Of a stretch of 55,482 nucleotides of DNA, positions 21,770 to 33,014 are shown piece after piece. The notes beneath the pieces are model-generated. The model worked only from the letters and a program-made list of their open reading frames with translations, made no database searches and had not been told where the DNA came from. Position numbers and translations under genes: made by a program. How positions within the stretch are numbered: the stretch's first letter is position 1; each line of letters opens with the position of its first letter. The stretch comes from Acanthamoeba sp. SK_2022b (taxonomy: Eukaryota; Discosea; Longamoebia; Acanthamoebidae), in contig JANDJZ010000398.1 in the NCBI GenBank assembly GCA_027943245.1, positions 1-55,482 of the forward strand. The letters run 5' to 3'.

Positions 21770-24700
21770 TCACGGGGAGAACTCGGTCGTGGAGGCACTC
21801 GAAGGTCGTCGCGAGTCGCATTCGGAGGTGAGCGAATCGAATTCGTCCTCGGACGTCAAGCCGGCGCCGACGTACTTGTCCACGAAGCTGCGCTTGATGA
21901 GGTCCAGCTGCGAGAGAACGAAGCTGTGCACCCTCTCCGCCAGCGTGTCCATCTTGCTCGTCCCTAGTGGAGATCGTCAGCGATGGCCGCCAACTTGGGC
22001 ACTGGCACTGAGGCTGGAGAGGCCGTACCAACAGCGAGGAAGTGCGAGTAGGCGAGCTCGATCGGTTTGGACTCCTCGTCGCAGTGGCTGAGCGACTGCA
22101 CGTGCAGGATCGGCGCCTCATCGGGGAAGTAGGGCGTGAACGAGACTGGTACGACGCACACAGAATGCCCATCAGCCAACTCCTCCAGAAAGGCTCGCCG
22201 AGTAGCAGCCCGCCGCCAAGCCCCGACTCCTCCCCTACACCACCACAGCAGAACACGTACTCGAGAGGAGGAACAGGAAGGAGCTGTCGAAATGGAATGT
22301 GATCTTGCGGTAGTCCTGATCGCATTCCAATGGGCTATAGACACGTTGGCACACGGCACGGAGTGTGAGCCCAGCGACGTGGTGTGAGGAGGAAGGGCGT
22401 CGACAGCGTCGAGAGTGGGACGGGGGGGGGGTTACCTGCCAAAGAGCTTGGAGGCGGATCGGCAAAAGTCCTTGCGCGGGAGGAGCGACACGTAGTCGAG
22501 GAGGTTGTAGAACTCGCACTCGAGCATGAGCTCCTTGCGATCGCCGGCCGACTCGGGCCACACCATGGCGCCCGTGCGGAGGAAGTTGAGGATCAGCCGG
22601 AAGTGCTTGGGGTCCCGATCGATGAAATAGCCCTTCTCCTGCTGCTCGGGCGGGAGCGAGCAGAAGTAGTGGGACGTGAAGATAAGGCAGAGCGTGCAGT
22701 TGGGATACTTGCGCAGCGTCTCGATCGACGTGAAGAAGGTCTCGCCGCCGATGTTGAGCTTGATCTGCTTGTTGGGCGTGATAAGCTGGGTGGCCATCTT
22801 CTGCTGCGACTCCCACAGCAACCTCTCGAACTCGAGCTTCTGCTTCTCCTCCTGTGCGTTCACACATACAACAACAACAACAACAACAACAACAACATAT
22901 ACACAGTGAGCGAGACAGACCACAGATGTCAGCTGACATGAATGACCGGTGTCACACGTACGTGCAGGCGAGCGAGTTCGATCTTGAGGATCTCGTTGAC
23001 GGCCTCGGTCTTGGCCAATCGGTCGATCTTATCGGTCTCCATGCTCTGTAGTGTCAAAAACGAGAATAGACGCCGCGTGAGAGTGTCCGACACACACGTA
23101 AACTCAAACCAAGGGAGGAGGAGGGGGAGCAGTACGTTGCCCGAATCGCCGAGGAGCTGGGCCATCCGGCTTGAGCACGAGCCTCCAGACGACGACAGCT
23201 GACTGCGACACGACTTGGTCTGCGCAGACACGATCGTGCACACGTTAGGGTCGGTCAACGCAAGCGCTGATGACGATGGCGATAAAGAGAAGCAACACGC
23301 ATACCCTGGTGAGCGAGTACTCAGTCTTCTCCTCCTGTGACTCCGAATCCTCTGTTATGGTATTGGGAGTGGGGGGGGGGTGGAGAGAAGGCTGTCAAAA
23401 GCTGGACTTGAAAACGTGAGTGACGAGGCCTGCGGTGTACCGGAGCCAGAGTACTGGATGCGACGCGAGGAGCTGCGCCGGCGTCGCAAGGGGGACCTGG
23501 CCGTGTCGTCCTTGGACTGCCGTATCTGGTCCTTGTTCTCCTTCTTGCCCTTCTTGGTTTGCTTTTCCTTCTTGTTTTTCTTGTTGGCTGCCGATTTGCT
23601 GGGCGAGCCGTCTCGCGACCTACCGCGCTCGGCCCCCTTCTTCTCCGCCGTACGGCCTCGCCTTCGGAAGAAGCGGCTCGTGACCGTCTCCATGTCCTTC
23701 TCCACCTCCGTCTCGTGGTCCGAGTCCTCGTCGCTCGTCGTGTCATCGATGCTCGCGTTCACGATGTAATCTCCGTTCCTGGTGCGGGGGGGAGGGAAAG
23801 AACGAAGAGCAAAGAACGAAGCGTCAGTTGGCACGGCGAGCAGTCATCGGGGGGGGGGGGCGAGTCCGTACTGGGCGGCATCGCCGATGGAGGAGCCGTT
23901 GGGCGAAGAGCCGGTGCTGCCGTAGGAAAAGATGAACGGCCGCTTGGTCCCGCTGTTGCCGCTCGAGAGCGACGACTTCTTGCGCCCGGGGGCGGACGAG
24001 GGCGCGTTGCTGCTCGCCGAGTAGGACAGCGACGACGTGAGGGACGTCGTCGAAGAGTTCACCGCAGAGGCGAAGGAGAACGAAGGCGACGATCCCAGCG
24101 AGGACGAGGCCGAGGACGTCGTCTCGCACGCGGCCGTGGCCGACGGCATGAGGGCCAGCGGCGACGACTTGGGGATGATGGTGGTCCCCTTGGCGTTCTT
24201 GATCTTGGGCAGCGACGACGACGAGAGGCTCTTGTTGCGGAACGAGAAGCCGAGCGAGTACTTGGGCCGCTTCCGCTTCGCCTCCGCCGGAGTCGACGCG
24301 TGCTCCGCGCTGTGGGCGCCCGCCTGGTTCTTGCGCTCTCGCTCCCTCTCTCGCTCTCGCTCCCTTCGCGCCTTCTCCCTCTCCTTCTCCTCCTTCTTGC
24401 GCGACTTGCGGTCGTCCTTGTCCTTGGCGGCGCTGCGCTGGGACTTGACGGTGGTGGTCCGTCGGCACTCCACGGCCGACGACGACGACGTCAGGAAGAA
24501 GCGCGCCGTGCTGTCCTTCTCCTTCTCCTCGGCCTTGCGGCTCTTGCTGCTGTTGGCCCGCTTGCGGCCGCCCTGCGCGGGCGCCGTGCGGTCCCGGTCC
24601 CTCTTGCTCTCCCGGCCCTCGTTCTCGCTCTCGGCCTTCCTGCTGCTCTTCTTGCCCTCCTTCTTGCTGTTGCTGTTGCTGCTGTGGCCCTGCTTCTTCT

Positions 24701-26042
24701 TGAGCTCCTTCTCCCTCTCCTTCTCGCGCTTCCTCTGCTCCTTCTCCCTCTCCTTCTCGCGCCGCTCGGTCTCTGGCGTGTGCGTCGTGGGCTGCGGCTG
24801 CTGCCGGTGCTCGCTCGCGTCGCCGCGGAGGAGCTGGACTCGCTTCCAGCTCTCGTGGGCGTGCCACTCCTCCTCGGACAGGACCTCGGACAGCTCCAGC
24901 TCGCGCCGCTTGAGCTCCTCGAGCGTGAGCACTTCGCCCACGCTCCGCACGCCCTGCGAGGCCTCGCCCTTTTTGGTGGCGGCGGCGCTGTTGCTGCTGG
25001 TGGTGGTATTGACGTTGGTGCAGTTGATCAGGCTGGTGCTCGGGCTGCTGGCCTTGGACGAGCCAATCTGCTCGGTCACGCACTGGGACTCGCTCGAGAA
25101 GTAGGAGAGCTGCTGCGACGAGGACGACATGGGCGACGACAGCGACGCGCCGCCGCCCATGCCCGCGAAGGACGACAGGTTGAACGACGTGGTCGACGAG
25201 CACGACGACGTGGGCGAAATCGAGCCCGACGGCTCGAGGAAGAACGAGAGCATGTGCGGCGGCGGGGACGACGCCGTCGAGGCGGTGATCGGATTGATGC
25301 CCCGGCTGCTGCCGTACAGCGAGGCCGACGGCGACGAGGTCGTGGACGACGAGGCGCCGTTCTTGATGAGCGGCAGCGGCAGGTGGGGCAGGTGGTGGCT
25401 GTGGTGGTTGTTGAGGTAGGACGTGTTGTTCGCGTGGTGCTGCAGGTGCTGCAGGTTGAGCACCGGCAGCGACGTGGTCGACGACTGGGACGTGTAGAGA
25501 TGGCTGCTGCTACCGCTGCCGCTGCTGTTGGCGCTGCTGCTCCCGTTGGACGACGACCCCAGCGACGACAAGGCCGCGCCGCCGTTGGCGACGAAGTAGC
25601 CGCTGCCCCGGCCGCTGCCGTCGCTGTCGTCCATCATCTCGTAGGTGCTGCCGCCCGTCAGCCCGCGCTCCCGCACGAGCTCGAGCAGCTCGTCCACGTT
25701 GAGTTGGTCGTTCCCGCACGACGTCACCGTCACCGCCACGGCCGTGGCCAGGTGAATGCCCTCCTCCTCCTCCTCGTAGTCGTCGTTGCGATCCTTCTCG
25801 TTCACCTGGGGTTGAACCTTGTTGCAGGCCTTCTTGTTCTTGCCCTTCGAGTTCCTTCTTCCGCCGCCGGGACTGCTACTGGCGGTAGTGGTGGCGCTGT
25901 AGGTCGCCGACGCGTCGTTGGGGGCGCGCTTGCCGTCCTTGCGGCGACCGAGCTCGCGGTCACCGCTGCCCAACGAGTTGAGGCTCGAGTTCGAGCCCAG
26001 GGGGCCGCTGCTGGTGGGAATGGGGAGCGCCAACGCCGTCAT
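21770..26042 (-). CDS. Long Ser/Lys-rich protein with KCTD-type BTB (T1) domain
   Basis: ATG at 26042 (MTALALPIPTSSGPLGSNSS). The first exon, about 720 codons to near 23872, is low complexity: Ser, Asn and Gly runs, then a highly charged KEREKE/RERERE segment. Short exons follow: NGDYIVNASIDDTTSDEDSD, EDSESQEEKTEYSLTR, SSSGGSCSSRMAQLLGDSG and a coiled coil METDKIDRLAKTEAVNEILK, EEKQKLEFERLLWESQQKM. The BTB/T1 fold is QIKLNIGGETFFTSIETLRK, KGYFIDRDPKHFRLILNFLR, ECEFYNLLDYVSLLP. C-terminal exons read KITFHFDSSFLF, YFPDEAPILHVQSL and HSFVLSQLDLIKRSF, ending SASTTEFSP at 21770. KCTD BTB domains oligomerise and often act as cullin-3 adaptors; whether this one does is unknown. The post-BTB domain is not recognised. 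An intron holds a (CAA)n tract at 22870-22895. Confidence 0.8.
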
Positions 26043-27168
26043 CGTTTGCTGCTGGCCGTCCGCTCCCGCTCCTTCTCCCGTGCTACGTTCGCCTCCCGTC
26101 CTGCTGCCTACCCCTCAAGACTGGGGCCACCGAGTAATAATTTTAGGCAAAGAATAATAATATGTGGGGAGTGATAAAAATACACGTAGGAATGGTAATA
26201 CAAAAATGAATGACAATAATAAACTGAGGTTGGGGCGTGGCAGAAGGCGGATGCAAAAAGTAGGTGTGGGCAGGTGTGGCCGCAACCACAGGCATGTAAA
26301 CTACGCACGTGCGTTACTGTGCGAGCCACCACGTGGAGAAGAAAAGGGAAAAAAAAAGAAATATGGAGAGGAAATGCCGCTGTAGATGAATCAGGAGACA
26401 AATGATTTATCATAATGATACACATTCAAAAAAACTATACGTACATATTAGACTTGCTGGTAGAGCTCAACGGAGACGCGCTGCCACGGTTCTTGGTGTT
26501 CTAATTGCTTCCTTCCCTCTACTTTTCCGGCCTGCTGCGATTTGCGGGCGATATTGCCAAGAGTGTCGGGGCGCTTCTCTCTCTCTGTGTGTGTGTGTTG
26601 GCTCCTCTCTCTGGTTATCAGATTGCCACTCCCTCCGCTCCTCTCACGCCGCCTGCTTGTGTGTTGGCGGTTTCCTCTTCTTCCCGTCCGGGCCAATTAA
26701 AATTAGTTACTGGCCGGTGGTTGGTCGCGGCGTAGTATTGCTGGAGAGTGGGCGGTATTCTTACCGGGTGGTGGCTTCGTGTGCCCCTTCGTTTCCTATC
26801 TTTATTCTGTTCTGGGAGGTTCGGTAGGCCTGCTCTTGCTCTTGTCCTCCTTCTTTCTTTGTTATGTTTGTGTTTCACACAAAGGTCCACGCTCGTCGTT
26901 ATTTGGAACGAAAAGTTCGACACCCGGGAAGACCACCAAAACGTTCAGTCAACTTCTCTGTGCCCGCAAACAGGACCCGTCGCCTAAGCCCGCCCACTCG
27001 TGAGAGCCTGGCTCGGTCAACTTTAGAGCCAAACAAAAACCTGGCGTGCAGCTGCTGGTGTTTATTTGGTTGCAGTAATTCGTGTGTTCGATCGCCAAAA
27101 TAGACATACTCCCAGTCCAAGTAGGGTTTGCTGCCTAGTGTTCCAAGAGAGAGGCCTTTTCTTCCTCC
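26043..27168. other. Intergenic, about 1.1 kb
   Basis: Lies between the start of the BTB gene and the 3' end of the MFS gene, both minus strand. It is AT-rich at 26130-26430 (ATAATAAT words) and has CT/GT microsatellite patches at 26577-26600. No supported exon or RNA gene was found. Confidence 0.5.
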
Positions 27169-30047
27169 CTATGAGGCGGGCGTGCTGAAGGTGGACATGT
27201 TGCCGGATTGGTAGAGAAAAGAGGGCTCTTCGTCGTCTTCCTCCTCCTGGTTGACCGGTGGCGCCACTTCCTCGAGAGATTTTCCCTAAAGTGGTGGCGG
27301 GTGAAATAAATACAGATGAGCGAATGGGCTGTCTGGTAACAACACGCACTTGCGTTGTTGTAACGCACACACACTTTACGTGGTGCAACGTCCAAAACCA
27401 ACAGCACAGCGATTGTACACTCAAAGTGGGGAGAAAACGTTACCTCTGCATTGACACCCAGAAAGAGTACCACTACCGCGGCAATCATCATTAGCCCAGC
27501 ACCAAGGAGATAGCCGTAGAACAGGTGCCATCGGTCCTTCGACGACACCAGCGATCCAAAGAGCGTCGGACCAACCAGACCTGCGCACCACACCAACGTT
27601 TGCGCATTGGAGCGAGACGCGTGCGTTAGTCCATGTCCACGGGGCGTCTCAATGCGGCAAAGACCCTCGGCACGTACCACCGACGCCGGTGCCGAGCGAG
27701 TAGAAGATGGCGATGGACATGGCCCTGATTTCCAAGGGGAAGACCTCGGCGATGGTGAGGTAAGCCGACGATGAACCGGCCGAGGAGAAGAAGAAGATGA
27801 CCGACCAGCAGACGGTCTGGGTGACGGACGTGAGCCAGTTCTGCGTGAACGCCACTCCGGTGATAATCTGTGCGCCAGACCACCCAAGGGCTTTCCGTCA
27901 GTCATCGGCAAGACAACAAACAGGGGCGGCTCGGGAGCGCGCACCAGCAGAATGGCGGACAGCATGTAGGTGATGAAGATCATGGGCTTTCTGCCCACAG
28001 TGTCGAATAGTCGGCCTGGAGGAGCGCGGGGCGTGAGATGCAGGGAGAGTGCAGGGAGAGCCACGATTGGGGGGGGGGCGAGCGCGATGGAAAGATGGGA
28101 ACAGGGCCCGCATACCGATGGTCACGGAGCCTAGGAAGTTGCCGAGCGCGAAGGGAATGAGGAAGAAGCCGATGTCGGCCGAGTCCACGCCGTAGTAGTC
28201 CGTCAGGATCAACGCGTAGGTGAAGAAGATCGCCTGCGCGCATTCGCCGAGTTAATCACTGCAGGCGGGGCTTGAGGACCCCTCCCCCCCCCGAAGGAGC
28301 GGGACGTACGTTGTAGAAGAAGGCTTGCGAGATCATCTACAGGCCAGCAGGAGAGAGCGTCGGTGAGTGTGCAGGTTCGCCGAAGCAAAGGTGATTGTGA
28401 CGGGGCACGTACCAGCGCGAGACTGAGGAACGCGCGCGAGAGATAGTTTCTAAGGATCTCGCTGATGATCTGCGAGAAGCTGAGACCACCAATCTTGAGG
28501 GTGAGCATGTGCGTGGGCATCTCCAGAGTGATGTGCTTTTGCCTCTCGATGTTGGACTCGATCCTCTTCACGATCTCCTCCGCCTCGGCCAGCCGGTTGT
28601 GAGTCATCAGCCACCTGCGTAGGTTTCGGAGTTGGTCATCGCCTTGGCCGAATACACACTGCGAGAGGAGCGGCCAGGCTTGGAAATGTGGGGAGGGAGT
28701 AATCACCTTGGGCTCTCGGGGAGGAAGACACGCGTGACGATGATGAACAGGCAGATGACAGCGCCGACGCCGAAGGGCAAGCGCCAGCCCAGGTTGGTGG
28801 GGACGACCTCCTCGTCCAAGAAGACCAGCGATGCCGTGGCGCCGATGGCCGCACCTGCACGCGGAACAGTTAGCGTGCGAAAGGGGGAGGGGGGGCGAGT
28901 GCCGTGGCATGCTTGTTACCCATCCAATAGGAGCCGTTGATGGCGAGATCCACGATGCCACGCACGCGGGCGGGGATAAACTCGTTGATGGCGCTGTTCA
29001 TCGCGCTGTACTCGCCGCCTGCAGTTGCCCCCCCCCCCAGTGAACATTGAGCCACGTGGCGGGAGACGCCGAAGGAGCGCCGAGGAAGCGCGACGCACCG
29101 ATGCCCACGCCGGTGAAGAAGTTGCACATAAGGAAGCTGTAGTAGTTCCACGAGAAGGCGGTGGCGAAGCTGGAGCACAGAATGATGGCGGGCGTCACTA
29201 CGAAGAACTTCTTTCGCCCGTACTTGTCTGTGGGCAGGCGAGAGCCAGGCGGGGTCACGCACAAGCATGTGAGGACTCGCTTGTGGGCTTGTTTCACGGT
29301 CTTGGTGCGCTCGCTCACAAGAGGGGAGGGAGCCCCGTACCGGCCAACAAGCCGAACACCAGGGAGCCGAGGACAGCGCCCGCTATGTACACAGTGCCGA
29401 TGATGCCCACTTGCTGTGAAGAGATGCCCAAGGCCGCTGTACAGAGGAGACGTACACATAGATTAGGGTTCGTTCATAGGAGGCTATGGGCAGAGCGATA
29501 CACGTACATTGCTTCTTCAGAGTGTCGCCGATGATTCCCACAGTGGTGACCTCAAGGCCGTCGAGCACCCACGAGATGCCCAGCGCCAGGCACACCAGCC
29601 AATGCCACCTGCTCCACGGCAGCCTGGAAGCACGCCCACCGAAGCGGGAGCAGATGAGCCAAGTGCTCTACACGCGCAGGGGGCGGGCGGGAGGGAGCAT
29701 GAGCACGCACCGATCCATGCGTGCAGGGATGTTGGTGTGTATGTGGAAGCCGGCTCGGGGCAGCTCTGGCAAGGTGTCAACGTCCTGGTTTGTGTGCACG
29801 TACGTAAGTAACGGTAGCCTCTTACAGAAAGAAGAGGAGGAGAGGTGAGAACCTCAACCGCGCCATGGCGATGGTGTGCCTCGCTGCCAAGGAGCAGGTC
29901 TTCAGAGGGTTTGGCGGCGCTGTGCCGCTTGTGCCGAGCCCTGGCCTCGTCCAGCTCGGCGCGGTGGTTAAGGTCACTGTCACCATCATCGTCAGCGTTG
30001 TTCAGCGCCGCCCACCTGTGGTGGTCGCTCCAGTCTTGATCAGACAT
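27169..30047 (-). CDS. Major facilitator superfamily transporter (sugar/organic-ion porter type)
   Basis: Predicted 12-helix secondary transporter. ATG at 30047 ([20 protein letters not shown]) starts a cytosolic tail. TM1 is [20 protein letters not shown]; then [20 protein letters not shown] and the loop 2-3 signature [11 protein letters not shown]. Next, TGVGIG and [20 protein letters not shown] resemble the SP/SV2 families, followed by [15 protein letters not shown] and LPESPRWL at the end of TM6. After a central loop come [37 protein letters not shown] (second signature), [30 protein letters not shown] and [18 protein letters not shown]. It ends with an acidic tail and STFSTPAS. About a dozen exons. 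The substrate is not predictable; the fold resembles metabolite:proton symporters. The location, plasma or vacuolar membrane, is open. Confidence 0.9.
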
Positions 30048-30486
30048 GGTGTTGAGTCTGCAGGTGCGCCACAATGCCGACGTGAACGCAAAAGCACAGA
30101 GAAGGTCAAACAAGGCAACAAGCGCAAGCGACAGAACACCAAACAAGTTTGCTTGCCTGCAGACGAGAGCATGCAATGAGTGAGTGTACCTGAGGGCTGA
30201 ACTCAGAGGTGGAAAGCGAGATTAAGATGAATTGGGAGAGAGAAGGGTTGTTTGAGGATTGGAGTCTGGTGCGATGCGAGTTTCTTGGTGGCGAGTGAGG
30301 GCACGAGCTTTCCCTTGGAGAGAACGTGCCATGATGGCCCGTCGAGCCTCCTTCCTCGCCCTGCCTTCCCTCTTCGTTCCTGCGGGAATTTCGTCTCAGT
30401 TAATGATATTTTTAATATTTTCTTTTTCTTTTTTTGGCCCAAACGTCGACAAAAGGAACGCCAACCTCCACACCCGCGTGGTGGCT
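30048..30486. other. Intergenic, about 440 bases
   Basis: Holds the promoter of the MFS gene (minus) and the 3' flank of the phosphoglycerate mutase (minus). A TTTTTAATATTTTC patch at 30410-30425 may relate to 3' end formation. No gene seen. Confidence 0.45.
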
Positions 30487-32584
30487 TTAGGCCTGCATGT
30501 AGCTCTTGATGATGGGCATAACCTCGCTGCCGGGGAATCGCCCAAGGGAGCCGCGAGCGGCGTCAATCTCGGAAAAGTGGGGGATGCCGTCGCTCCCCTC
30601 GTTGCCGCTGACCCGCGCGAGGGCCTCCAGCTCGGCTTGGGCCTCGCCTCCTGGGCGAGCATCGAGCTTGGCCTTCAGCACGCGCCACACGTCCCCGACC
30701 CGACTGATGACGAACGGGACGGGCTCGCAGGAGTGGTCGCCGTAGAGGACCGGCGTGGAGTGGTCTCCGGTGAGACACAGGCTGAACTCGGTCTCGCCCT
30801 TGGCCTCCTCTTCCACCAGCTTGCCCACCATCATGCTCAGCATCTCATCGATCTTGACGAGGAATTCTAGCTTGCGGTTGATGTTCCTGTGTGAGGTCAG
30901 GTGTGAGAAGAGAGAGAGAGAGAGAGAGAGAGAGTCGACAGAACTTGTATAGTTGCGGTGTCCGCCGTACCTGTCGTGCCCGGCATCGTCCACGGCCTTG
31001 ACGTGAACGAAACCAAAGTCGTAGTCCTGCGAGATGAGCGTCTGCACGCCGGTCCTACCTTTGCTCTGGAGATCCGTGTGGTAGTCACCCGTTGCGCCGG
31101 GAGCATCGACAATGTCTTTTACGGCGAGACGGATTGAGCCAACGCATCAAAGAGCGAGCGAGCAAGCGAGCGAGCAGAGAGCGCACACACCGATGTTCAG
31201 CGACATGCCGAGGCCCTTGATGATGCACGTGGGGGCCACCATGAAGGCCTTGAGGCCGTGCCTCTTCTCAAACGATTCCACCTGGTGAGCATTGACAAAA
31301 GTGAGCAAGCACAACGATGAGGCCAGCGGGGATCAGAGCAAGGTACGTCATAGAGGCCACCGCATCCCCGAAGAAGGATGAGGTTTGCGAGGTCCTTGCC
31401 CTCCTTTGCCCTGACTTCGTTGATGGGGTGCTGGGCCAGCTTGTCGTGAATGGCGACCGAGAGGGCGTTCACAATCTGCGGGTCGAATCAGGTAAGCCAA
31501 GCGAGCGCTAGTCGCAGCAGGCAAGCAACGGCACGCGCTACTCACATCGCTTGTCTTCTTGGCTTCCTCGGAGTCATCCAGCGGCGTGCACTTGACCAGC
31601 GGAAGGCTGAAGTGGATGAACGTGTGAGAAGCGCTAGTTCAACGAAAACCGAATCACTCAGTTGCAACGACAAAGATGAGCGTAGTAGTACTTGTCCTTG
31701 AGAGGGTCAGTGCCCGAGATCTGGTCGCTGAGCCCAGGTCCGCGAACGCGAACGCCACACCTGAGGCCGTGCAGAACGGGTGAGCGACAGCAAAGCATTC
31801 CTTAGCCTGCAAAGAACACGCATACCTATGCTCTGTGGCATACTTGAGGTCCACCTGGTATTCGGGGAAGCCAGGGATCTCACTGGGTGTAGTGTGCAGC
31901 TCCCTGCGTTAGCTACGCCTCTACGTCAGGACCGCTGGCGGGGAAGTGCGTACAGATGGTTGAGATAGTCGCACAGGGGCGGACCCAGATCCTCGAAGTT
32001 GCGGTCGGCCCGGCGCGAGACGACGATGTTGGTCCTCGGGTCGAGTGTTGCGAAGTTGGACTGGGCAGGTGAGAGGAACGAGTCAGCTGCGCGAGCTCAC
32101 ACTTGGCACGAAGCACACAAATGCAGGGCGTCACGCGCATAGTTGCAGAAGAGAAGGCAAACCTTGAAAGCAATGTCGCCAGGCTTCATGGGCAGACCGG
32201 CACCCATGGTCTCGAAAGCACCGCGCCCACGGTAGTACCTGCGCAGAACTGGGCATAAGCACGACATCACAAATTGCCTCCTTGCCAAGCGGATTTTGTA
32301 CTAATTCTTGCACACCAATCGATAAACAACAATCAATTTTCGTACGTGCGTGGAGGGTAGCCCAGGATCGATAGGTGCGCAGTGTCGCTGCCGCACGCGA
32401 GACCCACCTCCACAGGGTCCATCAGGCCATTGCGGCCAGCTGTGGCGAGGGCATCCATGGCAGGAGTCATGGCATGCTGCAGCGGCGTGCGATTGTTAAG
32501 TGCTGGTATCCCTACGTCTCCCAATCCATCCACCATTACAAAGAGAAATCGCTTCCTCTTGCCTTGGTGTTGTGTCTCCGCCAT
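30487..32584 (-). CDS. Cofactor-independent phosphoglycerate mutase, archaeal (ApgM) type
   Basis: Predicted to interconvert 3- and 2-phosphoglycerate in glycolysis/gluconeogenesis, metal-dependent and within the alkaline-phosphatase superfamily. ATG at 32584. The N-terminus FLFVMVDGLGDVGIPAL carries the first metal-binding Asp. ALNNRTPLQHAMTPAMDAL and GLACGSDTAHLSILGYPP hold the nucleophile Ser region. Then YYRGRGAFETMGAGLPMKPG and SNFATLDPRTN, the typical ApgM block. Later exons: GVAFAFADLGSGLSDQ, PLVKCTPLDDSEEAKKT, CIIKGLGMSL, VDAPGATGDYHTD, DFGFVHVKAVDDAGHDR (metal ligands Asp, His) and LCLTGDHSTPVLYGDHS (Asp-His). It ends PIIKSYMQA. About nine introns. The length fits the archaeal family at about 400-430 residues and not the longer bacterial/plant iPGM. 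Cytosolic; no targeting peptide is visible. Confidence 0.93.
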
Positions 32585-33014
32585 GCTGCAGTAGGTGTTC
32601 TTGAATGGGGGAGATTGAGGGCAATACAGTCAACAATGTTCATGACTCAAATTTCTTAATTCTCCGCCCTCCGCTTGCGCGATTAGCACACGGTATTTGA
32701 AACATGATGCTGCAAGTGGGTGCTGCAAAAAGCAGGTTGTGTTGCTGCAAGTTGGCGCTGCCAAAGATAGAAAGGCTTATGATTCACCCGGGGTGAGCCT
32801 ACGTCATGCTGGCCTTTCGCCGTCAATCTCTCCGGCAAAATCTTAGCGCGTCGCCATTTGCCCTCCCTGCAAAAACACGGCCAGCGATTTGGTAGGAACA
32901 AATTCTTTTTCTATCTCATCGCCTGTCGTGCACCTGCCTTGATTCCTCAGTCCGGTGAGCGAAGTAACCGCGGTAGCAGCAGCTCCTAAGAGACACCGCC
33001 ACACGCAACAAACC
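32585..33014. other. Divergent promoter region, 430 bases
   Basis: Lies between the starts of the phosphoglycerate mutase (minus) and the F-box/WD40 gene (plus). It has a direct-repeat-like GCTGCAA motif at 32709-32750 (TGCTGCAAGTGGGTGCTGC, GTTGCTGCAAGTTGG). No exon or RNA gene seen. Confidence 0.45.

Noticed and set aside
23559..26174. Plus-strand open frame of 871 codons rich in Leu/Arg/Ala
   Set aside because: Antisense of the Ser/Lys-rich exon of the BTB gene; composition is what reverse-complemented AGC/AAG/GAG codons give.
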